Assembly (NCBI GenBank): GCA_951230915.1
Contig: OX579633.1
Coordinates: forward strand, 4,650,001-4,714,000
DNA length: 64,000 nucleotides
DNA from: Antitrichia curtipendula
Lineage: Eukaryota > Streptophyta > Bryopsida > Hypnales > Leucodontaceae
Direction: 5' to 3'
The notes under the pieces are model-generated. The model did not search any database and had not been told where the DNA came from. It was given only the letters and a program-made list of their open reading frames with translations. Position numbers and translations under genes: made by a program. Positions 23,858 through 35,415 of the stretch are shown in pieces (the first letter of the stretch is position 1; each line of letters opens with the position of its first letter).

Positions 23858-25080
23858 TGCAATAAAAACCACGAAACCTCTTTCCAATTGTGCTGCGAAA
23901 AGTGCACGCTAAGTGCCACAGCCACCACGAACCCAAAGTAAAACCCGTCGTCACCAAAAGTTCGCCATGACGGGAGCTACAGCGGCTTCGGCATCAACTT
24001 GCGGCCCCACACGCCACGTCCAATACCACTCTCCAAATTCTCAATGTCACCAACTATTTCAAAAAAAAAACTAAAACCTTCCAAACGGTTTCGAACTTTT
24101 GAACCTTTCCTTGCAAACTACGATCACGTCCCAGCGCAAACCATCACTATCCTTCCGCACCCGGCCTTGCGCCACCGTTCCTCTTCGTGATCCGAAAGCT
24201 TGCTAGCTACAAAACGCAGTGATGAATGTGACGCAATCAACCAATCTACCAACCAATTAATTAATCTATCTATCAACCAACCAACCAGCCATTCCTTCAA
24301 TCGATCGACCGATCAAGGCCGGAAGCTCCAGACCTCGCCTGCTTCACTTCTTCCAATGTTCAACCCGACCTGCACCTCGACCAGGAGCTGAATCAAACTC
24401 ATGGCGCTCCACCAGTTGAGATCGGTTTCTACGAAAAACTAAAAACTAAAAAGGATCGGTCGATTGACGACGACGTTGTTCGCCACCCACCCGTCGTCAC
24501 CCTAACCTTGCTCCATAACCAAATGAGCTTTTCTCCCCCACCCCGACTCACCCGGCCACGGCCTCTCAATGCAAGCGAACGCACACGACGTTACTCCCAG
24601 TCTTACAAGCCACTCAGAACTCCCCAGCTACCCCTGTCGTCCTCGCCGCGACCATCAATGCTCCAGCAACACTAATTTAATGATGCTGCTGCTGCTGTTG
24701 CTGCTGCTGCCGGTAGCTCCCTCGTTGTTTGCTTTGCTTTGCTTTGCTGTACAGGTGATGAAGAAAACCAGAACTAGAGCTTCAAAGATTGTAAGCTTTG
24801 TGGACACACAATCATCCACAGTTTGCACTGCAACACTGGATCCCAGGTTGAGATGATCGATCGGAGGTTAAATCCCAGGGTGACTGGAGGCGACACTCTT
24901 TTGAGAAGGAGAGGGTGCGTTGATCGTTGTATGGAGTTGGACGGACAGGATGAAAGAAGTGGCTCGCGAGGTCACCGCTACAGTCAACGATCGTTGGGGA
25001 AAGTCGACGACGACGACACACGGGTGGACGAAAAATACGCCGGGTTCAGTTTCGTTGTTTGACTCAGCTGGTTTGGGTTG
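23858..25080 (-). promoter_or_regulatory. RBOH 5' UTR and promoter region
   Basis: This GC-richer stretch lies directly upstream of the ATG and contrasts with the AT-rich DNA beyond about 25080, so the 5' UTR and core promoter probably lie here; no start site can be fixed. W-box-like TTGACT (minus strand, 24987-24982) and, further out, TTGACC (25336-25331) are present; WRKY control of RBOH genes is known in plants, but two short motifs prove nothing. It also contains short CAACCAAT/CTATCAACC runs at 24235-24300. Plus-strand frames at 24200-25062 are low-complexity and not believable genes. Confidence 0.4.
24684..24710. repeat. (CTG)n microsatellite
   Basis: Nine triplet units, GCT/CTG, with one GTT interruption. 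On the minus (gene-sense) strand it reads (CAG)n, roughly 850 bases upstream of the RBOH ATG. Confidence 0.85.
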
Positions 25081-25878
25081 GTTTTTTTACCCTTAGGGTG
25101 GGTTCAAAATGGTGGGTGATTTTAATTTTTTTTTTTAATTTTTAATTTTAACGTAGGGGTGTCTGGATGCTACTCATAAGTCGGCACTGAATTGGTGTCC
25201 CCAATTCTATTTTTTTTTCTTAGTTTCTATTTTTTTCAGTTTTTGAAAGTGAGAATTGTATTTGAAAGTGAAGGAACACCAGCGGGCCAGAGTGGACTTC
25301 TGGCGAAACGAGGAGAAAAAAAAGATACAAGGTCAAACTAACCTACCAATCTGATACTAAACCTTTGTTTTTTTATTTAGTTTTAATTGCTCAGTGTGGC
25401 TATAATTTGGGAGTAGGTTTGAGAGAGTGAGATTACTCTTTCAGTCATTTTCTCCGCCAATTGTAGGCGTTTCATTTCACTGGGAAATAGACAAAAGCAC
25501 CGAGGAACCAGCGAAGTAATCACAATGGATTTTGTAATTGTGGACCAGATTTAGAGTAAGAGTATTGTATTATTTTTAAGCAAATTGGGGAGGGTGGGTT
25601 CAGTTAACCCTTGAAAGGCCCTTGGGGTCCCTCTATACTACCCTTATTTAATTGTATAACTCTATCCTTATTTAAGTTTATAACTCTTCAATTCAGGTTA
25701 ATTATATGAATTGTGATGCATTGTTATTTACATATTATCATGATCATTAATTTACTTTGTACTAAACGATATTTGGTTGATGTTGTTCTAGTCAAATATC
25801 ACCGCATTCACAATCTACTATATGATGGCAAACGGCTTTCAGGTCCTTCTAGAGTAAAGAACTTCCTTCTAGAACAAA
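25081..25878. other. Spacer upstream of RBOH
   Basis: The composition returns to AT-rich. Near 25605 there is AGTTAACCCTTGAAAGGCCC, which resembles one end of a TTAA element, but no matching right end was found. No gene. Confidence 0.35.
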
Positions 25879-26202
25879 GGGCTTGTTTACACCCAAAAAC
25901 TTAGTAGGATGGAACCTTGAGAAATGGAGGATTTTGATTGGAAGATAGCTATGGACCCAAAACAAAGACCCAATCAAAACACTTCGTTTCTTTAATCTCC
26001 AGTCTAAAGTTTGGGGGGATCATTACATTCATAATAGACTATACGACAAGGGTGAAGGACGTGTTTACACCCAAAAACTTTATAAGTTGGAGTCCAAAGA
26101 AATGGAGTGTTTTGATTGGAAGATAGCTATGTACCCAATCAGAACACTCCATTTCTTTGGTCTCTAACCCAAAGTGTTTTTTTGGGGGGTGTAAACAGGC
26201 CC
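25879..26202. repeat. Fold-back repeat with two hairpins, ends GGGCYTGTTTACACC
   Basis: The left end GGGCTTGTTTACACCC (25879) is inverted at the right as GGTGTAAACAGGCCC (to 26202). Inside are two related half-units (about 25881-26005 and 26055-26202). The second contains a nearly perfect hairpin, arms 26094-26119 and 26135-26160 (25 of 26 positions pair) around a 15-base loop. The ends resemble GGGCCTGTTT-type plant MITE termini, but no target duplication is evident, so the class is open. Confidence 0.6.
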
Positions 26203-26369
26203 TCAAGAACAACAGCTACAAACAATTGTTTTTATTATTGATCCTCGCAAGTCCTTTTGACTGCCTGAGTTTATTTATTTCTTGGTCCTCTTTTCCCTCT
26301 TTACCATGTCACAGCGTTGTCACAGCTTACTTCGGCGCACTCCACATGCACGAGATTCCCAATGAAGTT

Positions 26370-26650
26370 ATTGTAACTTTTTTTTTTAATTTTTAATTAT
26401 TTTTGAAGCACATGGACCATTGTCTGTGTAACTTTTTTATTGTTATTTTTAATTAATTTTTGAAACACGTGGACCATTGTCTTTGTAAATTTTTACTTGT
26501 TATTTTTCATTTTTGTAAACACGTGGACCATAGTCTTGGTAACTTTCTTTTCTCTTTTTTCATTTTTGAAACACGTGGACCATAGTCTTTGTGCCATCTT
26601 TTTGTTTATTTATTTTGTAAACACAGGGACCATTGCCTTTGTAACATTTT
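26370..26650 (+). repeat. Tandem array, five units of 50-57 bp with CACGTG cores
   Basis: Units begin near 26407, 26464, 26518, 26570 and 26620. Each holds AAACACGTGGACCATNGTCT followed by TTGTAA and a T-rich filler; units 2-4 have an intact CACGTG and units 1 and 5 variants. CACGTG is the plant G-box core, but here it may simply be part of a minisatellite. Confidence 0.8.
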
Positions 26651-27164
26651 GAAAATGAATGTAGTATGACCGTGCTTGTAAAAGTAAATAAGTTACGTTG
26701 GAGAAAGTGTTGGCTGGGTTGCAAGAGTCAAGCAGTTGAGGGGAGGCAGAGAGTATGCAACCATTCTTTTCACACTTGCAAATTAAAAGGTCTCGCCTAT
26801 TGTGATCCGACAAAACGTGATAACAAAACTAAACATTAAATAAATGTAGTTTGTAGGTAAATAAGATCCGAGTGAGATGGGCGATACTATAGAATTACTT
26901 TCTAGTAGTTTTCATTTATATATTCATTTTTTTGTATGCAGGAATAGTGTGGTAACAGTAGTATTGAAGAAAAAACTTTAAAGGCGACTGTTGAGAGTCA
27001 ATAAGGTGATTCTTTTCAACTCCTTTTTTTTTTTTAATCACTACTGTTGTATGCCATTTTCTTGGGACAAAACTGATGATGATCGTGCGGTGGTGAGTCA
27101 CTTTAACTTAACTTTAACTTATATAGAAGCCGAGTTGGAATTGGGCCTGTCCGGCTGGCTATGG
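26651..27164. other. Anonymous spacer
   Basis: Nothing recognised. Two overlapping short frames on opposite strands at 26916-27101 and 26991-27278 are not credible genes. Confidence 0.35.
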
Positions 27165-27440
27165 TTTGGTCCAGGGCTTTCTTTTTTTGGCTTTCCAGTA
27201 CCAGATTGCATCACGAAAAAAAATAATTTGGCTAAAAAATGGCAAAAAGTCCTGAAGTTTTTTGGCAAAAAACTTTGATTTAAAAAAATATATTGAATGA
27301 AAACGCCAGATTGTGGATGAAAACAAAATTAGAGACATGTGATATATGTTAATGTCATATTTTCTATCCAATATATGTGGATGCACCATTGTAACATTTT
27401 ATATCGCCACTTTGGCACTTCATAAAAAATGAAAGAAAAA
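27165..27440 (+). repeat. Dispersed repeat R3, copy 2
   Basis: Aligns with 9357-9612: GGTCCAGGGCTTTC, TTTTTTGGCAAAAAACTTTG, CCAGATTGTGGATGAAAAC, CACTTTGGCACTTCATAAAA. It ends immediately before the 88-bp minisatellite. Confidence 0.65.
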
Positions 27441-27452
27441 TAAAAAGCATTA

Positions 27453-27860
27453 GAGGGGAGCTGGGGATGTGATATTACAGAAGTCAGGATAGAGAGAGAG
27501 CAGTCGATGTGATATTACAGATGTCAGGATGGTTTAGTGAGAGGGGAGCTGGGGATGTGATATTACAGAAGTCGGGATAGAGAGAGAGCAGTCGATGTGA
27601 TATTACAGATGTCAGGATGGTTTAGTGAGAGGGGAGCTGGGGATGTGATATTACAGAAGTCAGGATAGAGAGAGAGCAGTCGATGTGATATTACAGATGT
27701 CAGGATGGTTTAGTGAGAGGGGAGCTGGGGATGTGATATTACAGAGTTCGTGATGGTTTAGGGAGAGGGAGCTGAGGGATGTGATATTACAAAGGTCGGA
27801 ATGGTTTGGTTCGAGTCCACAGTGACCGGGATGTGACATTACAGAGGTTTGAATGTATCA
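27453..27860 (+). repeat. 88-bp dimeric minisatellite
   Basis: Unit starts GAGGGGAGCTGGGG fall exactly 88 bases apart at 27453, 27541, 27629 and 27717. The first three units are nearly identical; the fourth decays into shorter variants up to about 27860. Each 88-mer holds two copies of GATGTGATATTACAG about 44 bases apart, showing it arose from a shorter unit. No coding signal. Confidence 0.95.
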
Positions 27861-29085
27861 CTGTTCCTTATGCTGAATGTGCAAATTCTGAGGATTAGAG
27901 GGAAGTTAGGTAGGAGCCAGGCCAGGCCTCAACATGGGGGTTCTTTATTTTAGTATTATTCTCTCAAGTTTTTTTGCATTTGGGTTGGCTGATTTAACGC
28001 AAGTGTATATTGAATTAGAAAGAGGACACTTTGTTTTTAGCCCTGAGTGAGAGCCGAATGCAAATGGTGTATAAATTGGGGGGGGCATAGGATTGGATGC
28101 CAAATTGCCAATGCGGTCTGAAAGAGCTGCCTGTATCTAGCCATTTTGATGGACGAATTATTCTCCTTGAAATGCAGCTTTTTTTACTCATAATATTCGT
28201 TTGGGAATCGTGGATGAAAATTAGAGTTGGAAGAATCATTTGGGTTTTATAGGGGGGACATTCAATGAGAGAATAACTTCACCTTGGAGAGGGATAAAAT
28301 AACCCCGCTAAGATCAAAGGGTCCAAACTACCCTACTAAGATAAATGGGTCAAAATGATCCTATTGTACTCCACTCAAATCTTAGTCCCCGTTGTAGTTA
28401 GGGTTCTTTTGCCCTTCTCCAATTAAAATATATTCCCTTAGTTTCAATTTACCTATGGGAGGTACTAGGTAGGTACGGACATGACTTGTATGCCTTGGGG
28501 AACTGAAGAAGAGGATGGGATAAAATTATTGGAAATTTATAATTCTTGGAATGCTTTTATAAAAAATAGGTTTGACCTTTTTGTATGCTAGTACAAATAA
28601 AACCATTCCATTGATGGTTTAGACCTTACTCAATTGAAGCTTTTAAAATGTTTATTGTCATTCAATGTAACAATATTTAATTTCAAAAATTACATTAATA
28701 TAGGATGATCTTTACTTTGCTAAAAAAGATTAAAAAAGATTTAATTGTCATTAAAGTTATTTTTTTTCAAATCTATAATTTGAGTATATCATTTTTTTGG
28801 AGCATATTAAATAGAATCTATGGTTCACTAAAAAAAGGCATACTAAGAGACAATTGCAATTAGCAGTTATTATTTTGAATCAACAAATTAAAGCAATACC
28901 AACTATGTTTTTGTTCAAGTTTTAGGCTACTAATGAAATATAATTTGAATTTAAAAATTAGATAGATGAAATAATTCTAAGTACGTCTTGCATTAATAAT
29001 TTTTCTATAAAAAAAAAGATTATTGCATTCAATAAAATGTCACATTTAAGATTGTTAGGTTGTACATATTTATTAAGCATCCTAA
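27861..29085. other. Anonymous AT-rich spacer
   Basis: A small imperfect duplication lies at 28300-28365 (AAAGGGTCCAAACTACCCTA / AAATGGGTCAAAATGATCCTA). Otherwise nothing was recognised. Confidence 0.35.
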
Positions 29086-30017
29086 TTAACCCCTAAAGGA
29101 CCAACATGCCTTTTTTGGCAACATAGCAATTTTGGGTAGGTACGTGTGACTGGAGATTTTCACATTTTGGGCTGAAATTTTTATAGAAGGCGTGGACGAG
29201 GAATATCTTTCATATGCACCAAATTTCATGACATTTGGAAATGCGAGTCAAAAGTTATGGCCAAATATGTTGTTTGTTTCTCAACTCGGGCAGTTCGGGC
29301 AGATCAGAAAAAATCACTTTTTTCAAAAATAAAAATTTGAAATTGGTTTATTAGATTTATATATACGTGAAAAGCTTTGAATCATTCCATTCTGATCAAT
29401 GAGTCAAACGTTATGAGGAATTTTAGTTTGTGGGCAATTATGGATTGTCTACTCTAAAATAAACTTTAAAGTCGTTTATTTCACTCAGTTTTCAATATTT
29501 TTCAAAAAAAATAAAATTTTAGGGTGTAGATTGTTTATTACAACATTGCAACCATTGGGATTAGCATTTTTCAATTCCATAATTAACTTCTTAACAATTT
29601 AGTGTTTTGAACCATTCTCTACTTCTTTCTACTTATTATTTTTTCCTATATGTTGTACAATTCCAAATAATTTGAAAATTTTCAAGCATGTAGCCAACTT
29701 GCCTTGAAGAATGAATCCAAAGAAGCACAATCATTTTGGAATTTTTTTCATAATAATCTGACCTTGTGAAGTGCAGCTGCCCGGTTTTTCGCAGGGCCCA
29801 AAAAAGGACTTTTGCCACTTCAAATGCTAATAAATTCCAATCTACACGATGAAAATTTCTGAAATTTTTTCCATGTATTTTCAAACCAGAATACTACAAG
29901 ATCCTACGGTTATATGTGTGCAAAAATGATATTTTTCAAATATTTGGTACTTGTACTAGAAATGGCAGTTTTGGAGCATTTTTGGTGAGAACATAGTCAA
30001 GGAACTTTAGGGGTTAA
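29086..30017 (+). mobile_element. TTAA element, family A (copy A4)
   Basis: 932 bp with perfect TTAACCCCTAAAGGACC and AACTTTAGGGGTTAA ends. It is close to A2 along its length (GTGTGACTGGAGATTTTC, CAACTCGGGCAGTTCGGGC) and shares the 3' boxes GTGAAGTGCAGCTGCCCGG, ACAAGATCCTACGGTTA and GAAATGGCAGTTTTGGAGC. Non-coding. Confidence 0.9.
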
Positions 30018-30156
30018 AGGTCACCCTTTATTTGTGCCAAAAAAAGATGTCAAGAAATTAGTGTAAGGCAACCTAATTTATGACTCTTTATTAGTGTAGG
30101 GTTATGATATGCGGTGTCCTACTTTCTAGCATTCTTGGTTTGGAGTCTAAGTTACT

Positions 30157-30992
30157 TACGGTAGAACCACCCATTACCAACCGTACATCCATACTGAACC
30201 TGTAGGGTGTAGCTATTTCCAACCAAGACTGGAAGATATTTCCAACCAAAGTTTGAAACGTGATTTTTTCTCTCCTTTGCAAGTTTGGAACTAAGGTATA
30301 GTGTGCTCTAAAAGTGCCCATCTTCTTGAAATCGCCCCTATTTTTAGGTGAAGAATGGAGATGGGGTGATCCTTAAATGGACCAGTTTAGCAATTGAATG
30401 CATTGAGGAAAAATTGTTTTTCTCTTGCAAGAGCCAATCATTTGTCTTTGATTTCTGCACATCTCTTTACAAGTTGCAAGTGGACAGATTTTGGAAGACC
30501 TATGGTCACAAATAGGTGCCTATGTCTTTAATCTTTGAAATTTCATAAGCAATTCAAAAATACTTGGAAAATTTCAAAACCACTTGTGTTAAGTACCACA
30601 TCTATTTTTCTTTCTCTGAAAAATGATCTAAAAATATTTTCGTCCACGAAAGCCTGTGAAAAAAAGGCGAACCAGCCCTTAAATGGTCGCTTTAAGAGCA
30701 TACTACCTCATAAAGTTTTGACACATGTCTTGATGTAGCGAGCAAGAAAGTAGGAAGTCTGTAGTGAGTGGGAAAAGTAGTTATGGAATGGTCGGTATTG
30801 GAAGACTCTATACATTGGGTATGGGTTGAGGCCAACTCTTGGCTTCCAAAATCCGTAGTAAATTTGAATTCAAGGAGAAAAAAAAATCATGCTGAAATCA
30901 GCCATGCCCATCATTTCTATCTTTCTGCAGGGCAGTAAAATTTACAATTGCTCCCAGAACATGCGTGGAATTGCTTAAGTGGTCGCACTATG
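30157..30992 (+). repeat. Dispersed repeat R1, copy 2, interrupted by M6
   Basis: It starts TACGGTAGAACCACCCATT and aligns with 17716-18145 in two pieces separated by the insertion at 30294-30708. The right terminus has lost the segment holding its AATGGGTGGTTC end. Confidence 0.75.
30294..30708 (+). mobile_element. TA/AGGT MITE, family M6, inserted in R1
   Basis: 415 bp with inverted ends AGGTATAGTGTGCTCTAAAAG and CTTTAAGAGCATACTACCT. The left flank is TA and the right CA (presumed TA mutated). The uninterrupted sequence exists in R1 copy 1 (GGCACTATAAACTCATGAC at about 17847), with a single TA at the insertion point. No coding sequence. Confidence 0.8.
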
Positions 30993-33675
30993 TATGTCTG
31001 GTTTTCCTAGTCACTGACTTTCACATGACCTGATTGCACGTGCGGCAGCGTCGAACCAAACATCATCAAATTTTGTCAGCACCAGCCTTGACAGTTGCAC
31101 TTGACGCACGAGCAAAAGCAACGACAAAGAGCTTGACTTCAACCGAAACGCTTTTGGATTTGATTCTTTTCAAAGTTAGAACTCGGCCCGGGTGGTGGTC
31201 CATAGGAAATCGGAATTCGGAATTCGGAAGGCGTTCATTCTCCAATTCGGAGCTCCTTTTGGGTGACAGATCTTGGGTGGCTGTTAAGACTTTGGTAAAT
31301 ATTCCTCCTCAAAAAAAAAAAAAAGAAGGCACCTTCCATCATGTCCCCCGTACATTGGATGAAACTTGCGAAACTTCTAAAACTTCTAAAACTTTTGGAA
31401 ACGGTGTCAACGTGAACATACATGCCACGAGAAACTTACAAGCCCTCGACCCGACCCGACTGACATTTCATGCACGGTCAGTGGTGTGTGTTGATTTTCC
31501 ATGATGTCAAGCTGCACTTGTTTCAAATAAATATTATGTGGAAGATGCCCCCTTGATTTCGAAATTCCGTAGGTGGCTGCCCCACTGCAATTTCTTCATT
31601 CACGTTCTTTCGTAAATTTCATGACCGTGCTACTTTTAGTTTTGTACACTATTCCACGATGTCGGGTTCTCAGGTTCTTTAGCAGTTTTGTAGATGGCCC
31701 TTGCACCACAAAATTTTAAAAGAGCCGTAAGACGACCCTATGTGACCGTACGTGGTGTGTGTAAAGAGGGTGGGTTTTTTTGGAACACTAGGGTGAAGTA
31801 AAAGTGGTTCGACTATGACTTATTTAGCGGTGTGCATAAGTTCATATATGAAAGTTACGAGGATGGCTTTGGTTTTCTCTTCTCCTTGCACGAGTAACTT
31901 GAATGGGCATCATGGCAAATTTTCAGACAGTTTCATGACAGGCAGAACGATTGTTTTGACCTGTTGGAATTCATGGTTGAAACATTTAAAATATATATAT
32001 ATATTCCACGTAATAAAAACAAATGATTGTGAGAAATGGAGAGAGTATTTGAAAATTTATTTTCTTTTGAAAAAAGTATGGGAGTTTTTATGAACTTTTT
32101 GTAGTGTGATGCACAATTGGCTACAAAGAGTCTTTGGACAATCCAAATAAACAAAAACAAAAAAGTGTATTCATGATGGTCAGCTTACTCACCGTTTAAA
32201 GCATTCACAATATTTCCTTAGATGGCCACAACATGACGGCTTACAAAAATCACTTCCTATCATGAATTTACAATCGAAAGGTGGAAGTTTCTATTCTCCT
32301 CTTCGAATTTTCATTGGCAAATTTTTGGTCTGGCAAAAAAAATATTAATATTTTGTAAAGTAGGGTCTTGTAGAGTAACAAGTTGACATAGTTGTTGCAT
32401 TCTTCAATTATCAAAATTTCAATGTGAGAGGTATTTTAAAAATTATTTAGGAAATGTAGTCTTGCAAAAAAAAGGAGTAAACATAATTTTCTTACAATGA
32501 AAGGAATAATGGGGATGGAAAAAAATATATTTTCTTTGACATTTTTGGTCTGCATAAACAAGTCAGGTCTAGAAAAAAAAAAAAATTCAAATTTGTATTT
32601 TTAGAAGTTTTAAAAATATGAGGTTCAATCTAGTGTGATTAAAAACACAAAAAATAATTAGAATGATCACAATTCTTTTGAAGATTTTTCCAAAAAATAT
32701 GCTAATAATAAGAACTGTTAAATCTCAAAAATTGACACGTATGTTATTTATTTTTAATTTTGTAGGATCCAACTTGGTTAGTTTTTGCTTTCTACTCCTA
32801 TTGTTTGGAGATGTGTACAAATTTGAGAGAGTTTTTTATTTCTCATTTTTTTAAATTAAAAAAATACTACATTTGCCTTAGATTTCAGTTTTATTTTTTA
32901 TTTTTTATTTTTTTTTGTGGGGGGGGGATGGGTAAAAAATAATTATTCATCTTTTTATAATTTTTCTTCCTCCATAACTACATTTTTTTGCATATAAGTT
33001 GATCATCCAAAATTGTTATAATCTAAAAATCCAACTATTGATATTTTCCACAATTAATTTCATGTATACTAGACAAAGTGGTACTTTTGTATGGTTAAAA
33101 TCAAAAAATTCAAGCACATCCATGTACAAAAAATATCAAAGTGGAATGACTCATTGAAAATCTCCATTATTAAGAAGTTGTTAAGCCATGAAGGTTTAAA
33201 CCCCCCCTTGCAAAGCATTGACCTACTTTGGGATGGAAAATTAGTAAGTATGAATCACAAAAGTGAATAGAAGAAGGTCACAACAATGATAGCATTGGAT
33301 CTATTTTTAATCATAAAGAAGCAACAACTTTATAAGAGATTTTTTTTTTTGACAAAGTCTCTTTTAATTCAACTTCTTGCTTGGACAACATTTTGATATA
33401 GCTGTAAAGATATTCTCCATAGTGTGAGTCTCATCCAACATTCACCTTTGAAATTTATTACTATTTCATTGTACCTCCAAAATTTACGCAAGCACTTGCA
33501 TTTTGCTTCCCCATGGTGCCACAAAGCTTATGATGCAAGGGCGGTTTCAACCATGAGTTATTTCAAAACAAGGATTTGCTAAGAGTACATAATTTCTAAA
33601 AGGTTCTATAAGTTGATATGCGAATGTGAGTCTTTTGAGCCTTGAAGTTGGTGCTGGCAAATATTGATCAACATT
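30993..33675. other. Spacer; GC-balanced patch at 31.0-31.8 kb
   Basis: A plus-strand frame of 156 codons (31034-31504) lies in a patch less AT-rich than its surroundings. It includes a lysine-coding A-run, a repeated KTSKT segment and no domain I recognise. It may be relic genic DNA. From 31800 to 33675 the sequence is very AT-rich, with long A and T tracts and a G-run at 32919-32928, and no features. Confidence 0.3.
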
Positions 33676-33960
33676 GGTTTTTTTGGGTAGTTTGGCAGCC
33701 ATTTGCACCAAAATAATGGACCATACACACTACGCCCTTGGAACACAAATAGCTTTGAAAGGGCGGCAAATCACCATAAAAATTCAAATAAACAAAATCT
33801 TGGGTGAAATTGCTAGATTGTGGATGAAAATAGAATTATGGACATGTGATATGTGTTAATGTGATATTTTCTATCCAATATGTGGATGAATGTTGAAATT
33901 TGGAACACCACTGTAGCATTTAATATGAACACTTTGACACTTCACAAAAAATGGAAAAAC
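33676..33960 (+). repeat. Dispersed repeat R3, copy 3
   Basis: The 3' half (GAAATTGCTAGATTGTGG, TATGTGTTAATGTGATAT, TTTGGAACACCACTGTAGC) aligns well with the other two copies; the 5' half is diverged. Confidence 0.6.
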
Positions 33961-33977
33961 AAACAAACTGATATGTA

Positions 33978-34000
33978 CTCCCTCTATCTCAAAAAATAAA
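33978..34000 (+). mobile_element. Stowaway-like terminus, single end
   Basis: TA followed by CTCCCTCTATCTCAAAAAA closely matches the Stowaway (Tc1/mariner) MITE terminus pattern, including the TA target. No inverted partner was found downstream, so this is a truncated or solo end. Confidence 0.5.
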
Positions 34001-34176
34001 TCCATGGTACTCCGACTAGATCCCAACTTGGGGACCACAAATTTATAAGCCCACAAATGCAGCTAGTACTGAAGTTTTCATATTGTCTGCCGTAGGGAAC
34101 CTGTAGAATCCACACTCTTTTTAATACCTCTAGCTGAATTTGTGGGGTGTGCAATCCGCACTCTTTTTAATAACTA

Positions 34177-34562
34177 AGGTGGAAGCACCCAAAATCGTCA
34201 CTTTAAGGAATTCAGCATACTTGGAGGCATCATTTCAAAAAAATAAAAAAGTTCTGATGTTAGCGAGAGAAAATCATGAATTTTCCAAAAAAAATTAGAT
34301 TTTTTGGATGTGAAATGTAATTTCTATGATTTTTCAAAGTTGTGGGTCTCTAGATCACTGGAACCATCATATAGGTGCACCCAAAACTGAACCCTGCGGA
34401 AATCAGCTCTTAAGCCAGTCAGATATTGGTAAGTGTCCTTCAAATATGTCAGCCAATTAAAGCCAAGCATTTGGCTGACGGATTAACTAAAGTCTAGGGA
34501 CATAATTGGGTGAGTCTAGGGTCCATGGCAAGGTACAAGGACGGGAATGGGTGTTTTCACCT
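34177..34562 (+). mobile_element. TA/AGGT MITE, family M5
   Basis: 386 bp flanked by TA on both sides, with inverted ends AGGTGGAAGCACCCA and TGGGTGTTTTCACCT. A related left end, AGGTAGCAGCACCCATAA, occurs at about 60686 without a clear right end. The host sequence GCTGAATTTGTGGGG occurs on both sides (34134 and 34566). Non-coding. Confidence 0.75.
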
Positions 34563-34710
34563 TAGAGCTGAATTTGCGGGGCTTTTCCATGTTCCATGTC
34601 TTCTAGAAGGTACCAAAACACCCAAATGTAACCATTATTCTCTCCTATCGTAAGAACACAACAATTAAGAAATGGTTGCACGTCCCAATAATGGTAGAAA
34701 CTAAGGCGTA

Positions 34711-35415
34711 AGGTGGGTACACCCAAAACCGCCACTTTGTGCTACTGAGCTTAAGGTAAACCTGCCTATGACAGGCAAATCTCCCATGACAGGCACCTAG
34801 GAAATTGTCCATTACAGTCTAATATTAACTCATGACAAACTTTTTCTAATAAGTGGAATTAGGACTACATTAAGTTGATTTGTGACCATAATTAAAGCCT
34901 TGGGAGATGGTCATGGAGTTATTAGTGACTATCATAGGACACTTACACCTTTCTAGTGTAAACTGGTAGTAAAAAGTTATTTTTTTATTCCTTCAATGTC
35001 ATGTCTATGATAGGAAATCTTGTAGCCATGTTAGAAAATGTTGTGACTGATTTAAGTGACAAGATGACCATCATAGAAACACCTTTTTGTTGATTTGGGG
35101 TAGTCTACAGACTCATTTGGGCCAACTGGACAGCACATTTCAAAAATTCATTAAAAATTCATACTTTGTCCAAAAAATAAAACTCCAGTTGCTTCCTTCA
35201 TTTCTCATATTTGTCTTTGTATGAAAAAAAATCAGAATTTTTTTGGTAATGGCAACATGACAAATCAGTTATTTTGCTTGTCATAGGCAGGTTTACCTTA
35301 GTTAGTATTATTAGGCTGGCCAAACTTTCATATGCTCTTGTTGGCAAGTGAAAGGAGGTTCCAACGCACCAAAGAACGTGGCATTTGGATCCCGTATGCA
35401 AAAGTTATTAAGAAA
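34711..35415 (+). mobile_element. TA/AGGT MITE family M1, copy 3, split and truncated
   Basis: The left part (AGGTGGGTACACCCAAAACC to CTACTGAGCT) and the right part (AGTTAGTATTATTAGGCTGG to GCAAAAGTTATTAAG) are both M1, separated by element M3. The 3' end is lost beyond about 35411. There a 45-base stretch (AAGAAATGGTTGCACG...) repeats one lying just left of the element at 34667, hinting at a rearranged junction. Confidence 0.7.
34754..35298 (+). mobile_element. TA/AGGT element, family M3, nested in M1
   Basis: 545 bp with inverted ends AGGTAAACCTGCCTATGACA and TGTCATAGGCAGGTTTACCT-like sequence, flanked by TA. M1 copy 2 (TGAGCCTAGTTACTAC, 36286 onward) shows the intact target with a single TA. 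The interior holds further CATGACAGGCA-type subterminal repeats. No coding sequence was recognised. Confidence 0.85.

Noticed and set aside
24569..25062. Plus-strand frames upstream of RBOH
   Set aside because: Driven by a (CTG)n microsatellite and GC-rich composition; no domain.
27800..27830. tRNA B-box-like GGTTCGAGTCC
   Set aside because: No A-box at the right distance and no cloverleaf; it lies in the degenerate tail of the minisatellite.
31034..31504. 156-codon plus-strand frame as a gene
   Set aside because: Includes an A12 tract coding poly-Lys and short internal repeats; no recognisable family. Kept only as part of a GC-balanced patch.
34711..35415. LTR retrotransposon flanked by direct repeats
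   Set aside because: The direct repeat is only about 45 bases and no primer-binding site, polypurine tract or gag/pol is present; nested MITEs explain the content.
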